Below the pieces are notes generated by a model. The model ran no database searches. It saw nothing but the letters and a program-made list of their open reading frames with translations, and was not told where the DNA came from. A stretch of DNA of 39,442 bases from Erysipelotrichaceae bacterium (GTDB taxonomy: Bacteria > Bacillota_I > Bacilli_A > Erysipelotrichales > Erysipelotrichaceae). Both the position numbers and the translations under genes were made by a program. Location: the NCBI GenBank assembly GCA_015058955.1, contig SVBJ01000017.1, forward strand, positions 1 through 39,442, in the 5' to 3' direction. Of the stretch, positions 1 to 8,546 are shown piece after piece. Numbering within the stretch: position 1 is the stretch's first letter; every line of letters starts with the position of its first letter.

Positions 1-9
1 GTATGATTT

Positions 10-1047
10 ATGAATAAGATCTGTTTTAACAATGACTACAGTGAAATTGCCTGTCCCGAGATCATCGAGAACATTTCCAAATACAGCAAGGGCCATTATA
101 TAGGTTATGGCGGAGATGAAATATGCGAATCAGCCAGAGAAAAGATAAAGAAGTATCTGGGTGATGTTGACTGCGACATTCATTTCCTGGTAGGGGGAAC
201 CCAGGCCAATACCGTAATGATCGATGCCATGTTAAAACCGTGGGAAGCCGTAGCTTCAGTTGTCAGCGGTCATATCAATGTTCATGAAGCCGGCTCCATT
301 GAAAGTGTTGGTCATCGCATTGAACCGCTGCCTGAACATAACGGCAAGATGGATCCGGAAGAACTTGACAAGCTGTGTGTCGTTCATGAATTTGAACACA
401 TGACAGATGTCAAGGGCGTTTACATTTCCCAGGCTACGGAAACAGGAACCGTCTATACCAAGCAGGAATTACTGGCCTTAAGAGAAGTATGCGACAAGCA
501 TAACCTGTACATGTTTGTGGACGGGGCCCGCATGGGTTCAGCCATGATGTCAGAGGGAATGGATCTTACCTTAGAAGATATGGCAAAGATAGCTGACTGC
601 TTCTACATCGGTGCTACCAAGAACGGCGGTATGATCGGTGAAGCCATGGTCATTACCAATGATGAACTTAAGCCTAACTACAGAAGACTGATGAAGCAGC
701 ACGGTGCCTTACTGGCCAAGGGTTTCATTCTTGGCATTCAGTATGATACCCTGTTTACTGACGGTCTGTTCTTCAGACTGGCCAAGCATGAAAATGACAT
801 GGCCATGTACCTGAAAAAGGGCATGAAGAAGCTCGGCGTCAAGTTCCGGTTTGATTCCGTAACCAATCAGCAGTTCCCGGTATTTGAAAACAGCATTGTT
901 GAGAAACTGGCAGAAAGATATCAGTTTGAGATCTGGGAACCGGGTGACCAGGAAACCACGATCAGATTCGTCTGTTCCTGGGCTACGGTAAAGGAAGACA
1001 TCGATTCCTTACTGAAAGACATTGAAATCATAACTGCCCAAGCATAA
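10..1047 (+). CDS. ltaE: Low-specificity L-threonine aldolase
   Basis: PLP-dependent fold-type I enzyme that splits L-threonine or allo-threonine to glycine and acetaldehyde in the cytoplasm. The 345-residue length is normal for the family. The pattern VDGAR with Asp171, which contacts the PLP ring nitrogen, is followed by FYIGATKNGG, where Lys204 is the expected Schiff-base lysine; GGTQAN near residue 62 is the usual phosphate-binding segment. An in-frame TGA at positions 4-6 makes ATG at 10 the first possible start; its ribosome site lies at or beyond the window edge. The gene ends at a terminator shared with the convergent TPM gene. The related beta-eliminating lyases (tryptophanase-like) are less likely because the length and the GATKNGG motif fit threonine aldolase. 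Confidence 0.92.
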   Translation: MNKICFNNDYSEIACPEIIENISKYSKGHYIGYGGDEICESAREKIKKYLGDVDCDIHFLVGGTQANTVMIDAMLKPWEAVASVVSGHINVHEAGSIESVGHRIEPLPEHNGKMDPEELDKLCVVHEFEHMTDVKGVYISQATETGTVYTKQELLALREVCDKHNLYMFVDGARMGSAMMSEGMDLTLEDMAKIADCFYIGATKNGGMIGEAMVITNDELKPNYRRLMKQHGALLAKGFILGIQYDTLFTDGLFFRLAKHENDMAMYLKKGMKKLGVKFRFDSVTNQQFPVFENSIVEKLAERYQFEIWEPGDQETTIRFVCSWATVKEDIDSLLKDIEIITAQA

Positions 1048-1050
1048 TAA

Positions 1051-1078
1051 AGATCAGCTCTGAAAGCTGATCTTTTTT
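1051..1078 (+). terminator. Rho-independent terminator after ltaE
   Basis: A perfect 9-bp stem, AGATCAGCT with AGCTGATCT, has a 5-base loop and is followed by six T. It starts two bases after the aldolase stop region and lies just before the end of the convergent TPM gene, so it may also weakly stop leftward transcription, although the T-run on that strand is poor. Confidence 0.9.
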
Positions 1079-1081
1079 CTG

Positions 1082-1987
1082 TTAATGATGTCTTCCGGCT
1101 CCGGCTCCTCTTGATGAACCGCCGTGTGATGAACCTGAACCGAATGATGATGAATGTGACGAAGACGAATGTGAACTGCCTCCGCCTGAGTAACCGCCTC
1201 CACCGGAATAACTGGATCCACCGCTGCTGTGAGAACTGCCTGACGGCCTGTAATGATCATAGCTGTAATAGGTGGATGGTCTGTAGGTGAACGGGCTGGT
1301 ATATGTCCTGTATCTAGGACGGGTATAGTAGTAAGTTGGCTGATAGTATCTGCGGGTTGACCGGGTGATGATCCTGTAGATCATGATTACCACGACAATG
1401 ATGATCCGCAGTTCAACCAGCAGCATGAACCAGCTATAGGTATAACTGGTGCCGCCGTTGCCGCCTCCGCCATTGCCTCCGTTGTTTCCATATATTACCT
1501 GATCTATGTAATCATAGGTCTTTTCATATACTCTTCTGACCCCGCGGTCATAATCCTTGGCAGCGAATGAAGGTTCCAGGTAGTCGTCGAGCAGCTGCTG
1601 AATGTCATAGATCGGGAAGGAATCTTCCAGACCTCTTCCTATCATCATGTAATAGTCATCGTCGCCGATCGACAGCAGTAAAAGTACACCGTTGTTTAAT
1701 GACGAATCTCCCAGTTTCCATTGATTGAATATGGCCAGTGCGTAGTCATCGATGCTGCCGGTGACAAAGTCAACGGTAACGACCATGATGCAGGCACTGT
1801 ATTCGTCAGCCAGTATCTGGGATTTCTCCTGGATGTAGGCTTCGGTTTCACTGGAGAGCACATCGGCGTAATCTTCTACCCAGGTTTTATTGCTGGTCCT
1901 TTCAGGTACCTTAATGCTGGCTGACACACTTGTCAGTGACAGCAGCATGGCAACTGTAAGGATGATAGCGGTAAAAACTTTCTTCAT
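1082..1987 (-). CDS. TPM-domain protein (YgcG family), membrane-anchored
   Basis: The 301-residue product has an N-terminal signal peptide (MKKVF, then a hydrophobic run, then SVSAS), so its TPM domain (about residues 30-165) is predicted to lie outside the membrane. The domain shows the usual start with DYADVLSSETEAYI and the central NNGVLLLLSIGD strand and MIGRGLED motif. A Gly/Asn linker leads to a hydrophobic segment (about 185-207), an Arg/Tyr-rich stretch and a Ser/Gly/His-rich tail, the YgcG layout. TPM proteins are often found beside LemA, as here; their activity is not settled (phosphatase and scaffold roles have been proposed). It is the last gene of the leftward operon and has its own AGGAGA ribosome site. 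Confidence 0.85.
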   Translation of the reverse strand: MKKVFTAIILTVAMLLSLTSVSASIKVPERTSNKTWVEDYADVLSSETEAYIQEKSQILADEYSACIMVVTVDFVTGSIDDYALAIFNQWKLGDSSLNNGVLLLLSIGDDDYYMMIGRGLEDSFPIYDIQQLLDDYLEPSFAAKDYDRGVRRVYEKTYDYIDQVIYGNNGGNGGGGNGGTSYTYSWFMLLVELRIIIVVVIMIYRIITRSTRRYYQPTYYYTRPRYRTYTSPFTYRPSTYYSYDHYRPSGSSHSSGGSSYSGGGGYSGGGSSHSSSSHSSSFGSGSSHGGSSRGAGAGRHH

Positions 1988-1995
1988 TTCTTCTC

Positions 1996-2529
1996 CTATT
2001 CGAAATACTCAGCTTTCTTGGCAATCAGTCTGAACAGTGAACCAGGGATACCCTTGGTTTCATCATAATACTGTCTCACCAGTGTATTGTAGTTATCACT
2101 GTTGATCGTATTTGTCTCGGAACGGTACTGACTCTGGTATTTGGTCAGCAGTTCTTTATGGGTAGCTGACAGAGACTTGTTTGTCAGTTCAGAGAGTAAC
2201 CAGTCAACATCACTGTCCAGAGCTTTCACATATCCATAGAGTTTTGATATGGATTTGGTTTCCGGAATGTCATTGACCAGTTTCTGAATTTCCTTGATGT
2301 GAGAATCATTGGAACTGACATATTCCTTTGCAAGCTTAATCAGATTACTGGCGATTTCTGTCTTGTCAATGATGTCATTGTAAATTGACAGATTATCGTT
2401 GTGGTCGCCTGCATAGAAATGAGTCTCCAGCTTGGTTACCATACTGTTCATGGAACTGACGGCGGAAATTGTTGAAGAACCTAAAATCGCTACCAGCATG
2501 ATAATAATTGCGGTTCTTGTTTTAATCAT
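1996..2529 (-). CDS. LemA-like membrane-anchored helical protein
   Basis: The 177-residue product has one N-terminal hydrophobic helix and an otherwise helical, charged body, which is the LemA layout and size (about 180-190 residues). The C-terminal GSLFRLIAKKAEYFE resembles the LemA ending, in which a hydrophobic stretch precedes a terminal EYF. The remaining identity to classical LemA is low, so this is a family-level call. The ATG lies two bases after the stop of telA with only a weak ribosome site, which points to translational coupling. Placement between TelA and a TPM protein supports the call because LemA and TPM genes commonly travel together. Confidence 0.65.
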   Translation of the reverse strand: MIKTRTAIIIMLVAILGSSTISAVSSMNSMVTKLETHFYAGDHNDNLSIYNDIIDKTEIASNLIKLAKEYVSSNDSHIKEIQKLVNDIPETKSISKLYGYVKALDSDVDWLLSELTNKSLSATHKELLTKYQSQYRSETNTINSDNYNTLVRQYYDETKGIPGSLFRLIAKKAEYFE

Positions 2530-2531
2530 TG

Positions 2532-3683
2532 TTATTTTACTCTAACCTCTAATAATTTTGCCTTTAACTCTTCTTCGAGCTTTCTGAGTTCTACTTCAGC
2601 AGCAGCTCTCTTTGTACGTCCTTCATCCTGGATCTTCAGAACTTCGTCCAGAGTATCGATCAGAGACTGGTTAGTGAACTTCAGGGTTTCAACTTCAACG
2701 ATTGAACGTTCGCTTGCCTTGGCAGTGTCGATTGTTGAAGTCTTTAACTTTTCAGCGTTCTTTCTTAACAGTTCGTTGGTAACTCTGTCAACTTCTTCTT
2801 CAGCCTTGATGGCATCCTGAGAATGCTGTAAGCCTAAGGCCAGAACCATCTGTGACTTCCACAGAGGGATGGTATTTGTCAGGGTTGACTGGATCTTTTC
2901 AGCCATTAAGGTGTCATTGTTCTGGATCAGACGGATCTGTGGTGCCATCTGGATTGAAACCATTCTGGTTAATTCCAGGTCATGCAGCTTCTTTTCGAAA
3001 CGGTTGATCAGGTTGGCATAGTCGTTAGCTTTCTGAGCGTCTTCTTCGTCGCCTGTTTCCTTAGCCCTGGCGATTAATGCCGGTAATTCAACTTCCTGTG
3101 CATGTTTCAGTTTCTTCTGGCCGGCCAGGATGTACATGGTCAGTTCCTTCTTGTTCTGAATGTTGCGTTCATATAATTCGTCAAGAACAGTGATATCCTT
3201 CAGTAACTGGATCTGATGGTCTTCCAGCAGGTTGGCAACCTTGGTAACGTTCAGCTCAGCATCATCGTATCTTGCCTTTAACTGTGTGAAAGAGTTACCG
3301 GCTTTCTTGAAGATGTTGAACAGGCTGAAGAAACCCTTTTCTTCCTGATCGATGTCAAAACCCTTTAATTCAACAACGAGATCGGAGATCATGTTACCGA
3401 TTTCGCCTAAGTCCTTGGTCTTGATGTTATTCAGTGTGCTGTCGGAGAAATCAGCGATCTTCTTCTGAGCACTGGCACCATACTGCATGACTGTATCAGT
3501 CTGAGTGATGTCGATCTTCTTGGCGAAATCTTCAACCATCTGTAATTCTTCCTTGGAAAGGGATGAAGAATCAAGTGGTGCAGGAGCAACTTCTGTTGCT
3601 GTCTGTTCCTCAACCTGAGCGATTGCTTCAGCAACCGGGTCACTCTGAGGATTCAGGGTCAAAACGATTTTTTCTTCTTCCAT
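2532..3683 (-). CDS. telA: TelA/KlaA family toxic-anion resistance protein
   Basis: A 383-residue soluble, mostly helical protein. The segment TRMVSIQMAPQIRLIQNNDTLMAEKIQSTLTNT split over residues about 240-275, followed by IPLWKSQMVLAL, is characteristic of TelA (tellurite and toxic-anion resistance). The N-terminus is acidic and low-complexity and the C-terminus is a long coiled coil. The family has been tied to tellurite, nisin and cell-wall antibiotic tolerance, but no biochemical activity is established. The start is supported by AAGGAG eight bases upstream. It follows an XpaC-like gene directly, a pairing seen in many Bacillota. Confidence 0.88.
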   Translation of the reverse strand: MEEEKIVLTLNPQSDPVAEAIAQVEEQTATEVAPAPLDSSSLSKEELQMVEDFAKKIDITQTDTVMQYGASAQKKIADFSDSTLNNIKTKDLGEIGNMISDLVVELKGFDIDQEEKGFFSLFNIFKKAGNSFTQLKARYDDAELNVTKVANLLEDHQIQLLKDITVLDELYERNIQNKKELTMYILAGQKKLKHAQEVELPALIARAKETGDEEDAQKANDYANLINRFEKKLHDLELTRMVSIQMAPQIRLIQNNDTLMAEKIQSTLTNTIPLWKSQMVLALGLQHSQDAIKAEEEVDRVTNELLRKNAEKLKTSTIDTAKASERSIVEVETLKFTNQSLIDTLDEVLKIQDEGRTKRAAAEVELRKLEEELKAKLLEVRVK

Positions 3684-3695
3684 ATTTAGTTCTCC

Positions 3696-4358
3696 TTAAT
3701 TATCTTTATTGTCAAGGTCAATGAGACCTTCCTGAACAAATATCTTTTCCAGAACCTTGACTTCACTGTTGATGTCCAGGGTATCGGTATCATACAGGGA
3801 ATTCAGCTGGTTTCTGAAGGCGACGTTAGTGGTTCTGATCAGATCTTCCACTTTCTTCTTGCTGTCGACGACCTTGTCAACGGTCTGTTCCTCAACTTCA
3901 TCGTATCTGGTCAGCAGTTTTTCAATGGTCGGCAGGTAGTAGTTAACGAGTTTTCTCAGGCTGCTGGCGGCTGTTTCATGTTCATAGACGTAATCCAGGA
4001 TCTTGTCGCTGGTTTCGACCAGTTCTCTGACGTTTTCATTGAGTTCCGGATTATCGATCCTCTTGTTGATATCAATGATGCTGTTAAGAGTTCTGGTACC
4101 GTCTTCGATGAACTGCTGCTGCAGCTTTGAGTGATATGATCTCAGTGTTTCAACTTCGTATTCCTCTTCAACATCAGGGAAGACCATCTTCCTGAGAATG
4201 AAGTAGGCAGCTACACTGATGACGCCGAGAATCAGATAACTGTACAGTTTATACATCGGCAATACCAGCGTACCCAAAGCCCATAAAAGAGCGATGGCAT
4301 AGAATACTTTATTATTCGGAACTTTTCTGGTATGCACTTCTTTTACTGGCTGTAACAT
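3696..4358 (-). CDS. XpaC-like membrane protein (5-bromo-4-chloroindolyl phosphate hydrolysis family)
   Basis: Two adjacent hydrophobic helices near the N-terminus (about residues 17-55) are followed by a cytoplasmic helical domain of about 150 residues, as in XpaC. Despite the family name no enzyme active site is visible. I use ATG at 4358 (220 residues): a GTG at 4364 would abut the GGAGG ribosome site with no spacing, whereas the ATG is six bases from it. It lies between the AAA+ ATPase and telA in the leftward operon. XpaC and TelA are habitual neighbours, which suggests that TelA is recruited to the membrane by this protein; that is inference. Confidence 0.78.
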   Translation of the reverse strand: MLQPVKEVHTRKVPNNKVFYAIALLWALGTLVLPMYKLYSYLILGVISVAAYFILRKMVFPDVEEEYEVETLRSYHSKLQQQFIEDGTRTLNSIIDINKRIDNPELNENVRELVETSDKILDYVYEHETAASSLRKLVNYYLPTIEKLLTRYDEVEEQTVDKVVDSKKKVEDLIRTTNVAFRNQLNSLYDTDTLDINSEVKVLEKIFVQEGLIDLDNKDN

Positions 4359-4378
4359 ATGCACCCTCCTATAAACAA

Positions 4379-6445
4379 TTATATATTATCTGATTTGATT
4401 TTAAAATCTATGTCTTCCAGGATGATCAGGTCGAGCTCGGCATCCTTGTCGGCGATGATTCTCTTGGACTGATGGATGATGGCTTCTTCGATCATGTTTC
4501 TGGCTAATCGTCCGTTACCGCTTCTGACGGAATCGGAAGCCTGAACCTGTCTGTAGTATTCGGTTAACGGCTCCCTGATCAGTTCATGAAGACGGTAGCC
4601 CTTGCTCTTGGCCTGAATGACGGTGATGTCATACAGTTCTTCAGCAGTGTAGTCCGGGAATTCGATCTGATTAGGGAAACGGGAAGCCAGACCGGAGTTG
4701 GACTCCAGGAAGACCTTCATTTCCTTGGTGTAGCCGGCCAGAATGACGATCAGGTCGTCTCTGTTATCTTCCATGGCTTTAACCAGGGTATCGATGGCTT
4801 CCAGACCGAAGGAATCGTTGGTTCCGCGGTACAGTGAATAGGCTTCGTCAATGAACAGAATGCCGCCTAAGGCTGACTTGATGACCTGCATGGTCTGCGG
4901 AGCGGTGTGTCCCAGATACTTGCCGACCAGGTCATTACGTGATACTTCCACCAGCTGGCCGTTACTTAAGACACCGATGGCCTTGAGATACTTGGCCAGC
5001 ACTCTGGCGATGGTGGTCTTGCCGGTACCAGGGTTGCCGGTGAAGATCATGTGCTTGGAGACCTCTGAGGTCTTCAGGCCCTGTTTCTCCCTGATCTTCT
5101 GGGCTTCGTAGAAGTCTTCCAGAGACAGGATGTATTTCTTTATTTCTTCCAGGCCAACCAGCTGATCCAGTTCCTTCTGGGCTTCTTCCTTGGCATTTTC
5201 CAGTACGTGAGGAAGCAGCTCTTCCAGCTTGCTTTCTTCTTGATCCTTGATGAAGACGATCTGGTTGTCCTTGACAGATATCTTCAATGAGATGACTTCA
5301 TCGGTCAGGTTCTTCAGCTTGTATTCAGCCAGGGCTTCGTAGCATCTGTCAAAGAAATTGTTGAGATACCGGACGTTTTCACGGTCGATGAAGTTGTCAT
5401 TGAGGTATGTTCTGACAGCCTTGGAGGCCTTGATGTCGATCTTCAGCAGGTCCATGCACTTCTTCCGGAAGGCTTTCAGCTTGACCGGATAGATGACTTC
5501 AAGATCTTCCTTGACGATGTCCTTGGTCTTGATGACATCGCCCATGGTGTTGATGAATCTGGCACCGACAACTTCCAGCAGCTTTTCAACCTTTAAGGTT
5601 GTCATGAAGACAAGGTATTTGCCCTTGAAGCTGATGGTCTTGACGGTGTCCTTTACCAGGGAAGTAGCGGTTTCCACCAGCTGCTTGTTGGAAAGGGTAT
5701 ATCTCTTGGACAGGGTCAGCTGTCCGTCGGTTACTATTTCGGTAATTGTCGGCAGGAAGTTGGCTGAGATGGTCTCCAGGTTGTCAAAGACGATGATGGC
5801 TGACTTGTGGGTAGCCGTGTAGAGGTCCTGAACCAGATTAGCTTCAAATTCCTTACCGGAATACTGGGACAGGTCAATGAATGACAGTTCGTCATTGCTG
5901 ATGAGTTCCTGTTCCTTTAAAAGTCTGGAGATCAGATTGACGGAAGTGTGTCTTCCGGTGGCTTTCTGTCCAATGATCAGGATGGAATTCTTCAGACCGC
6001 TTGGCTGAACGCCCATGATGGTCGGCCTTCTGAAGGCGACGGTCAGGGAGTGGTTGTAATCCTTCTGGCAGAGTACTTCCTCATTCAGCCTAGCCTCGAC
6101 ATCTTCATACTTGGAATTGAGAGACATCTGCTGGTGAATGACGGTCAGCTCTTCCTGGGTTTCAACCGGCAGCTGATCGCCGAAATCCTTTCTGATCTCG
6201 TTTCTTAACCGGTCCAGATCAGCATCGGTAAAATTGTTCAGCATCTGCTGAGTCTGTTCCTGCAGTTTCTGACTGTTTTCCTTGATGGACTTCCATTCCG
6301 GGGAAAGGCTGTCAATGTCCAGAAGATTGGCACGCAGCAGTTCCAGGTCTTCTTCCGTAAGGCGGCGGTTAGGTGCATCCTTGCCGAAGACCTTTTCCAT
6401 CAGTTTTTCTTTTTCTTCTTCTTTTCTTCTTCTGTAATCGGCCAT
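4379..6445 (-). CDS. Two-module AAA+ ATPase, CbxX/CfqX (SpoVK-like) type
   Basis: 688 residues: a charged coiled-coil N-terminus (1-125), a first AAA-like module (about 125-400) and a canonical second module (about 425-680). Module 2 has Walker A GNPGTGKT (470-477), Walker B ILFIDE (529-534), sensor-1 region VILAGYTKEM, a probable arginine finger Arg589 in GLASRF and sensor-2 GNGRLARN near 643-650, the pattern of CbxX/SpoVK remodelling ATPases. Module 1 aligns with the start of ClpB-type modules but its Walker A is GQKATGRHT (159-167), lacking the lysine, and its Walker B reads IIVFDNLE, lacking the catalytic Glu, so it is probably structural. The start follows AGGAGGAG. Such ATPases act as hexameric remodelling factors; the substrate here may be one of the operon's XpaC, TelA or LemA proteins. 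Confidence 0.85.
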   Translation of the reverse strand: MADYRRRKEEEKEKLMEKVFGKDAPNRRLTEEDLELLRANLLDIDSLSPEWKSIKENSQKLQEQTQQMLNNFTDADLDRLRNEIRKDFGDQLPVETQEELTVIHQQMSLNSKYEDVEARLNEEVLCQKDYNHSLTVAFRRPTIMGVQPSGLKNSILIIGQKATGRHTSVNLISRLLKEQELISNDELSFIDLSQYSGKEFEANLVQDLYTATHKSAIIVFDNLETISANFLPTITEIVTDGQLTLSKRYTLSNKQLVETATSLVKDTVKTISFKGKYLVFMTTLKVEKLLEVVGARFINTMGDVIKTKDIVKEDLEVIYPVKLKAFRKKCMDLLKIDIKASKAVRTYLNDNFIDRENVRYLNNFFDRCYEALAEYKLKNLTDEVISLKISVKDNQIVFIKDQEESKLEELLPHVLENAKEEAQKELDQLVGLEEIKKYILSLEDFYEAQKIREKQGLKTSEVSKHMIFTGNPGTGKTTIARVLAKYLKAIGVLSNGQLVEVSRNDLVGKYLGHTAPQTMQVIKSALGGILFIDEAYSLYRGTNDSFGLEAIDTLVKAMEDNRDDLIVILAGYTKEMKVFLESNSGLASRFPNQIEFPDYTAEELYDITVIQAKSKGYRLHELIREPLTEYYRQVQASDSVRSGNGRLARNMIEEAIIHQSKRIIADKDAELDLIILEDIDFKIKSDNI

Positions 6446-6453
6446 AACTCCTC

Positions 6454-6984
6454 CTATTTAAGATTGTTGGAAAGCTCTCTTAAGCGGGCAAGCTTGGAAT
6501 TGTGCAGTACTTTCTTGACCATGGTCAGGGCATCGTAATAGCCCTGGGTATAGCCGTCGATCGTGATGGTATTCATCTTCTGGGAACAGGTTTCCAGATC
6601 GGAAGCGACCTGCTGTTCAACGTGCAGAAGATTGTTCTTGTACTGAGTGGTCATCTGAATGTATCTGTCAATGGCCTGCTGATAGCCGTCCTTCTTGCCG
6701 GCGGCATAGTTATCGTAGACGATGTTTGACAGGGAGGCGATGATCTGTTCGTAACGTGAATTGAAGGAGGCTACTTCAACGTCAGCCTTGATTCTCGGCC
6801 TGACGGTTGAATAGGTAGATCTGGTGTAGCTTCCGGATGTACCTCTGCTTCTCTTGCTGGTGTTGTATCCTTTTACGGTATTGGAGAATTCATGCATTGA
6901 CTGATCGGCAAAGTCGCCGGAATTCAGTTTTTCCAGTAATTCATCCAATGGATCGCTGTTATAGTTGTATTTCCTGTTAGCCAT
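6454..6984 (-). CDS. Conserved-looking soluble protein of unknown function
   Basis: 176 residues from ATG 6984 (MANRKYNYNSD), preferred to the upstream ATG 7026 because it has the ribosome site AAGAAGGTGG and overlaps the upstream gene's stop by 8 bases, typical of coupled translation. The protein is hydrophilic: an N-terminal half rich in Ser, Thr, Arg and Tyr (likely disordered) and a C-terminal helical half with DGYQQAIDRYIQ and DGYTQGYYDALTMV. No family was recognised. It sits between an XpaC-like membrane protein and the AAA+ ATPase, so it may be an adaptor between the two; this is inferred from position only. Confidence 0.75.
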   Translation of the reverse strand: MANRKYNYNSDPLDELLEKLNSGDFADQSMHEFSNTVKGYNTSKRSRGTSGSYTRSTYSTVRPRIKADVEVASFNSRYEQIIASLSNIVYDNYAAGKKDGYQQAIDRYIQMTTQYKNNLLHVEQQVASDLETCSQKMNTITIDGYTQGYYDALTMVKKVLHNSKLARLRELSNNLK

Positions 6985-7951
6985 TTGATTCCACCTTCTT
7001 CTCCTGAGACTGTTTGAAGTTTTCAAAAGTCATTTCATCCTGAACCAGGCCGTCTTTCTTTAACAGAGCTTCCAGAGTCTTCATGTCAACTGAAGATTCG
7101 GTATAGTATTCTTCCAGAAGGGTATGAGTCAGGGTATCCAGGGCACCGTTGATCAGTACCAGGGTCTTGAGCAGACGGTCTTCGTTTTCCTTGAATTCCT
7201 TGCTCTGAGTTGAACCGACGCTCAAGCGCTTGTAGTTTTCCAGAATATCCAGCAGCATAGGCAGGTAATACTGGTACAGCTTGGTGGTCTTGTCCTTGCT
7301 CTTAGGGAAGGTCTTTTCAATGTCTCTGATCTGAGATAGATACTGTACGGACTTGTTGAGATGTTCCGTAATGGTTTCCTGCTCAATGGACTCATTCATC
7401 TTGCTCAGGGAGTCAATGTAGTACTGAGCATCCTTGAGATAGGTTGACTTGGTCTGAGTTTCCTTCGGAGTATTGCTGACAGGCTTGCTCCGGGAAACAT
7501 TGCGGCTGTTGGTATAGTTGAGGATCATGTCAACGAAAGTGTTGTATGAGTTCGGGAAAGCGATCTTGTATTCGCTTAAGGTTGAGATGTATTCATCGCG
7601 CATGTAAATGCCGACATTATCCAGGGTGATCGGTCCGTCAGCTAACGGGGTCAGATAGGTTTCCTGGTCAAACAGCAGTCTGGCATCACTCTTGAAGTGA
7701 TTGTCCAGGGCCTTGACGAACTTGGCTTCATTAGGATTGGTTCTGGAAGTCGGTGCAGAAGCCGTTCTGGTCTTGAAAATGCTGTCGGTCTTCTTGTTCT
7801 TGCCGGTAAACATACGAATGATGTACACGAAAATGCCAATGGTGATCAATGGTCCGAAGACATCCATTGCTACTCCGAATATTTCAAATCCTACCGAGAG
7901 AACAGTGAGTCCCGCGAATAAGGAAAATAAGAATAATATTAATCCAATCAT
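6977..7951 (-). CDS. XpaC-like membrane protein, long form
   Basis: 324 residues, first gene of the leftward operon. Two hydrophobic helices occupy residues 1-50 (ending in FTGKNKK), followed by a Ser/Thr-rich linker and a helical domain of about 200 residues. The last 180 residues, with YYIDSLSKMNESI, KLYQYYLPMLLDILENY and a final KDGLVQDE, resemble the second XpaC-like gene at 3696-4358, which has VNYYLPTIEKLLTRY and VQEGLIDLD at matching places. The operon therefore probably holds two diverged XpaC paralogues. The promoter lies about 30 bases upstream, with AAAGGA as ribosome site. Confidence 0.65.
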   Translation of the reverse strand: MIGLILFLFSLFAGLTVLSVGFEIFGVAMDVFGPLITIGIFVYIIRMFTGKNKKTDSIFKTRTASAPTSRTNPNEAKFVKALDNHFKSDARLLFDQETYLTPLADGPITLDNVGIYMRDEYISTLSEYKIAFPNSYNTFVDMILNYTNSRNVSRSKPVSNTPKETQTKSTYLKDAQYYIDSLSKMNESIEQETITEHLNKSVQYLSQIRDIEKTFPKSKDKTTKLYQYYLPMLLDILENYKRLSVGSTQSKEFKENEDRLLKTLVLINGALDTLTHTLLEEYYTESSVDMKTLEALLKKDGLVQDEMTFENFKQSQEKKVESNG

Positions 7952-7980
7952 AAGGCATCAATCCTTTCATGCTATTTTTA

Positions 7981-7989
7981 ATTATATCA
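7981..7989 (-). promoter_or_regulatory. Extended -10 promoter of the XpaC-AAA-TelA operon
   Basis: Reading leftward the sequence is TGATATAAT, an extended -10 element 30 bases before the first operon gene. No good -35 hexamer lies 17 bases upstream, as expected for extended -10 promoters. It is back to back with the rightward promoter of the GNAT gene. Confidence 0.6.
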
Positions 7990-7996
7990 TTATTTT

Positions 7997-8025
7997 TTGC
8001 CTGCTAGGTATATTTTTTATATAAT
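7997..8025 (+). promoter_or_regulatory. Promoter of the GNAT gene
   Basis: TTGCCT at 7997 and TATAAT at 8020 are 17 bases apart. The predicted start is around 8032, giving a short leader with GAGGGG before ATG 8047. Confidence 0.6.
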
Positions 8026-8046
8026 AGTAAGGCATGAGGGGCCATT

Positions 8047-8544
8047 ATGAAATACACGATTATTACCATTACTGAAGAAATGTTTGACCAATTGGAAAAA
8101 CTGGCTGATCAGCTGTGGCATGAAAGCTATGGAGAGTTGCTTTCTTGCGGACAGATCAACTATATGTTACGGCAGTTTCAATGCCGTAAGGCCTTTGAAA
8201 GACAGACCCGTGAAGGATACATTTACCGTGGACTTGTGATTGGCGGAAACCTTGTCGGCTATACAGGATCACAGCAGCAGGGTGACAGGATATTCCTGAG
8301 CAAGCTGTATCTTTCAAAGAAGTATCACGGTCTGGGTTTGGGAAAAGCACTGCTTGAGGACTGCATTTCCCTGTATCCGGAATGCCATGCCATCTATCTG
8401 ACAGTGAATAAATACAACCCGAGCTATGACATCTACAGGCATCTTGGCTTTGAAGTCATCGACAGTGTGGTAACGGACATCGGTGAAGGTTATGTAATGG
8501 ATGATTATATCATGCAAAGAAAGTTACTGAATAAGGTAAAGTAG
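8047..8544 (+). CDS. GNAT-family N-acetyltransferase
   Basis: 165 residues with the GNAT core: the acetyl-CoA pyrophosphate loop KKYHGLGLGKALLE (about 91-104), a preceding beta strand IFLSKLYLS, then AIYLTVNKYNPSYDIYRHLGFEVI, the usual motif B in which the Asn-rich strand and the Tyr helix close the acetyl-CoA site. The substrate (protein, amine or antibiotic) cannot be told. It ends 14 bases before uvrA and may be a separate unit reading through into it. Confidence 0.88.
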   Translation: MKYTIITITEEMFDQLEKLADQLWHESYGELLSCGQINYMLRQFQCRKAFERQTREGYIYRGLVIGGNLVGYTGSQQQGDRIFLSKLYLSKKYHGLGLGKALLEDCISLYPECHAIYLTVNKYNPSYDIYRHLGFEVIDSVVTDIGEGYVMDDYIMQRKLLNKVK

Positions 8545-8546
8545 AG

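Noticed and set aside
1054-1260. Leftward frame of 68 codons under the TPM tail
   Set aside because: It is a His/Val-rich shadow of the Ser/Gly-rich repeat coding for the TPM protein, with no ribosome site.
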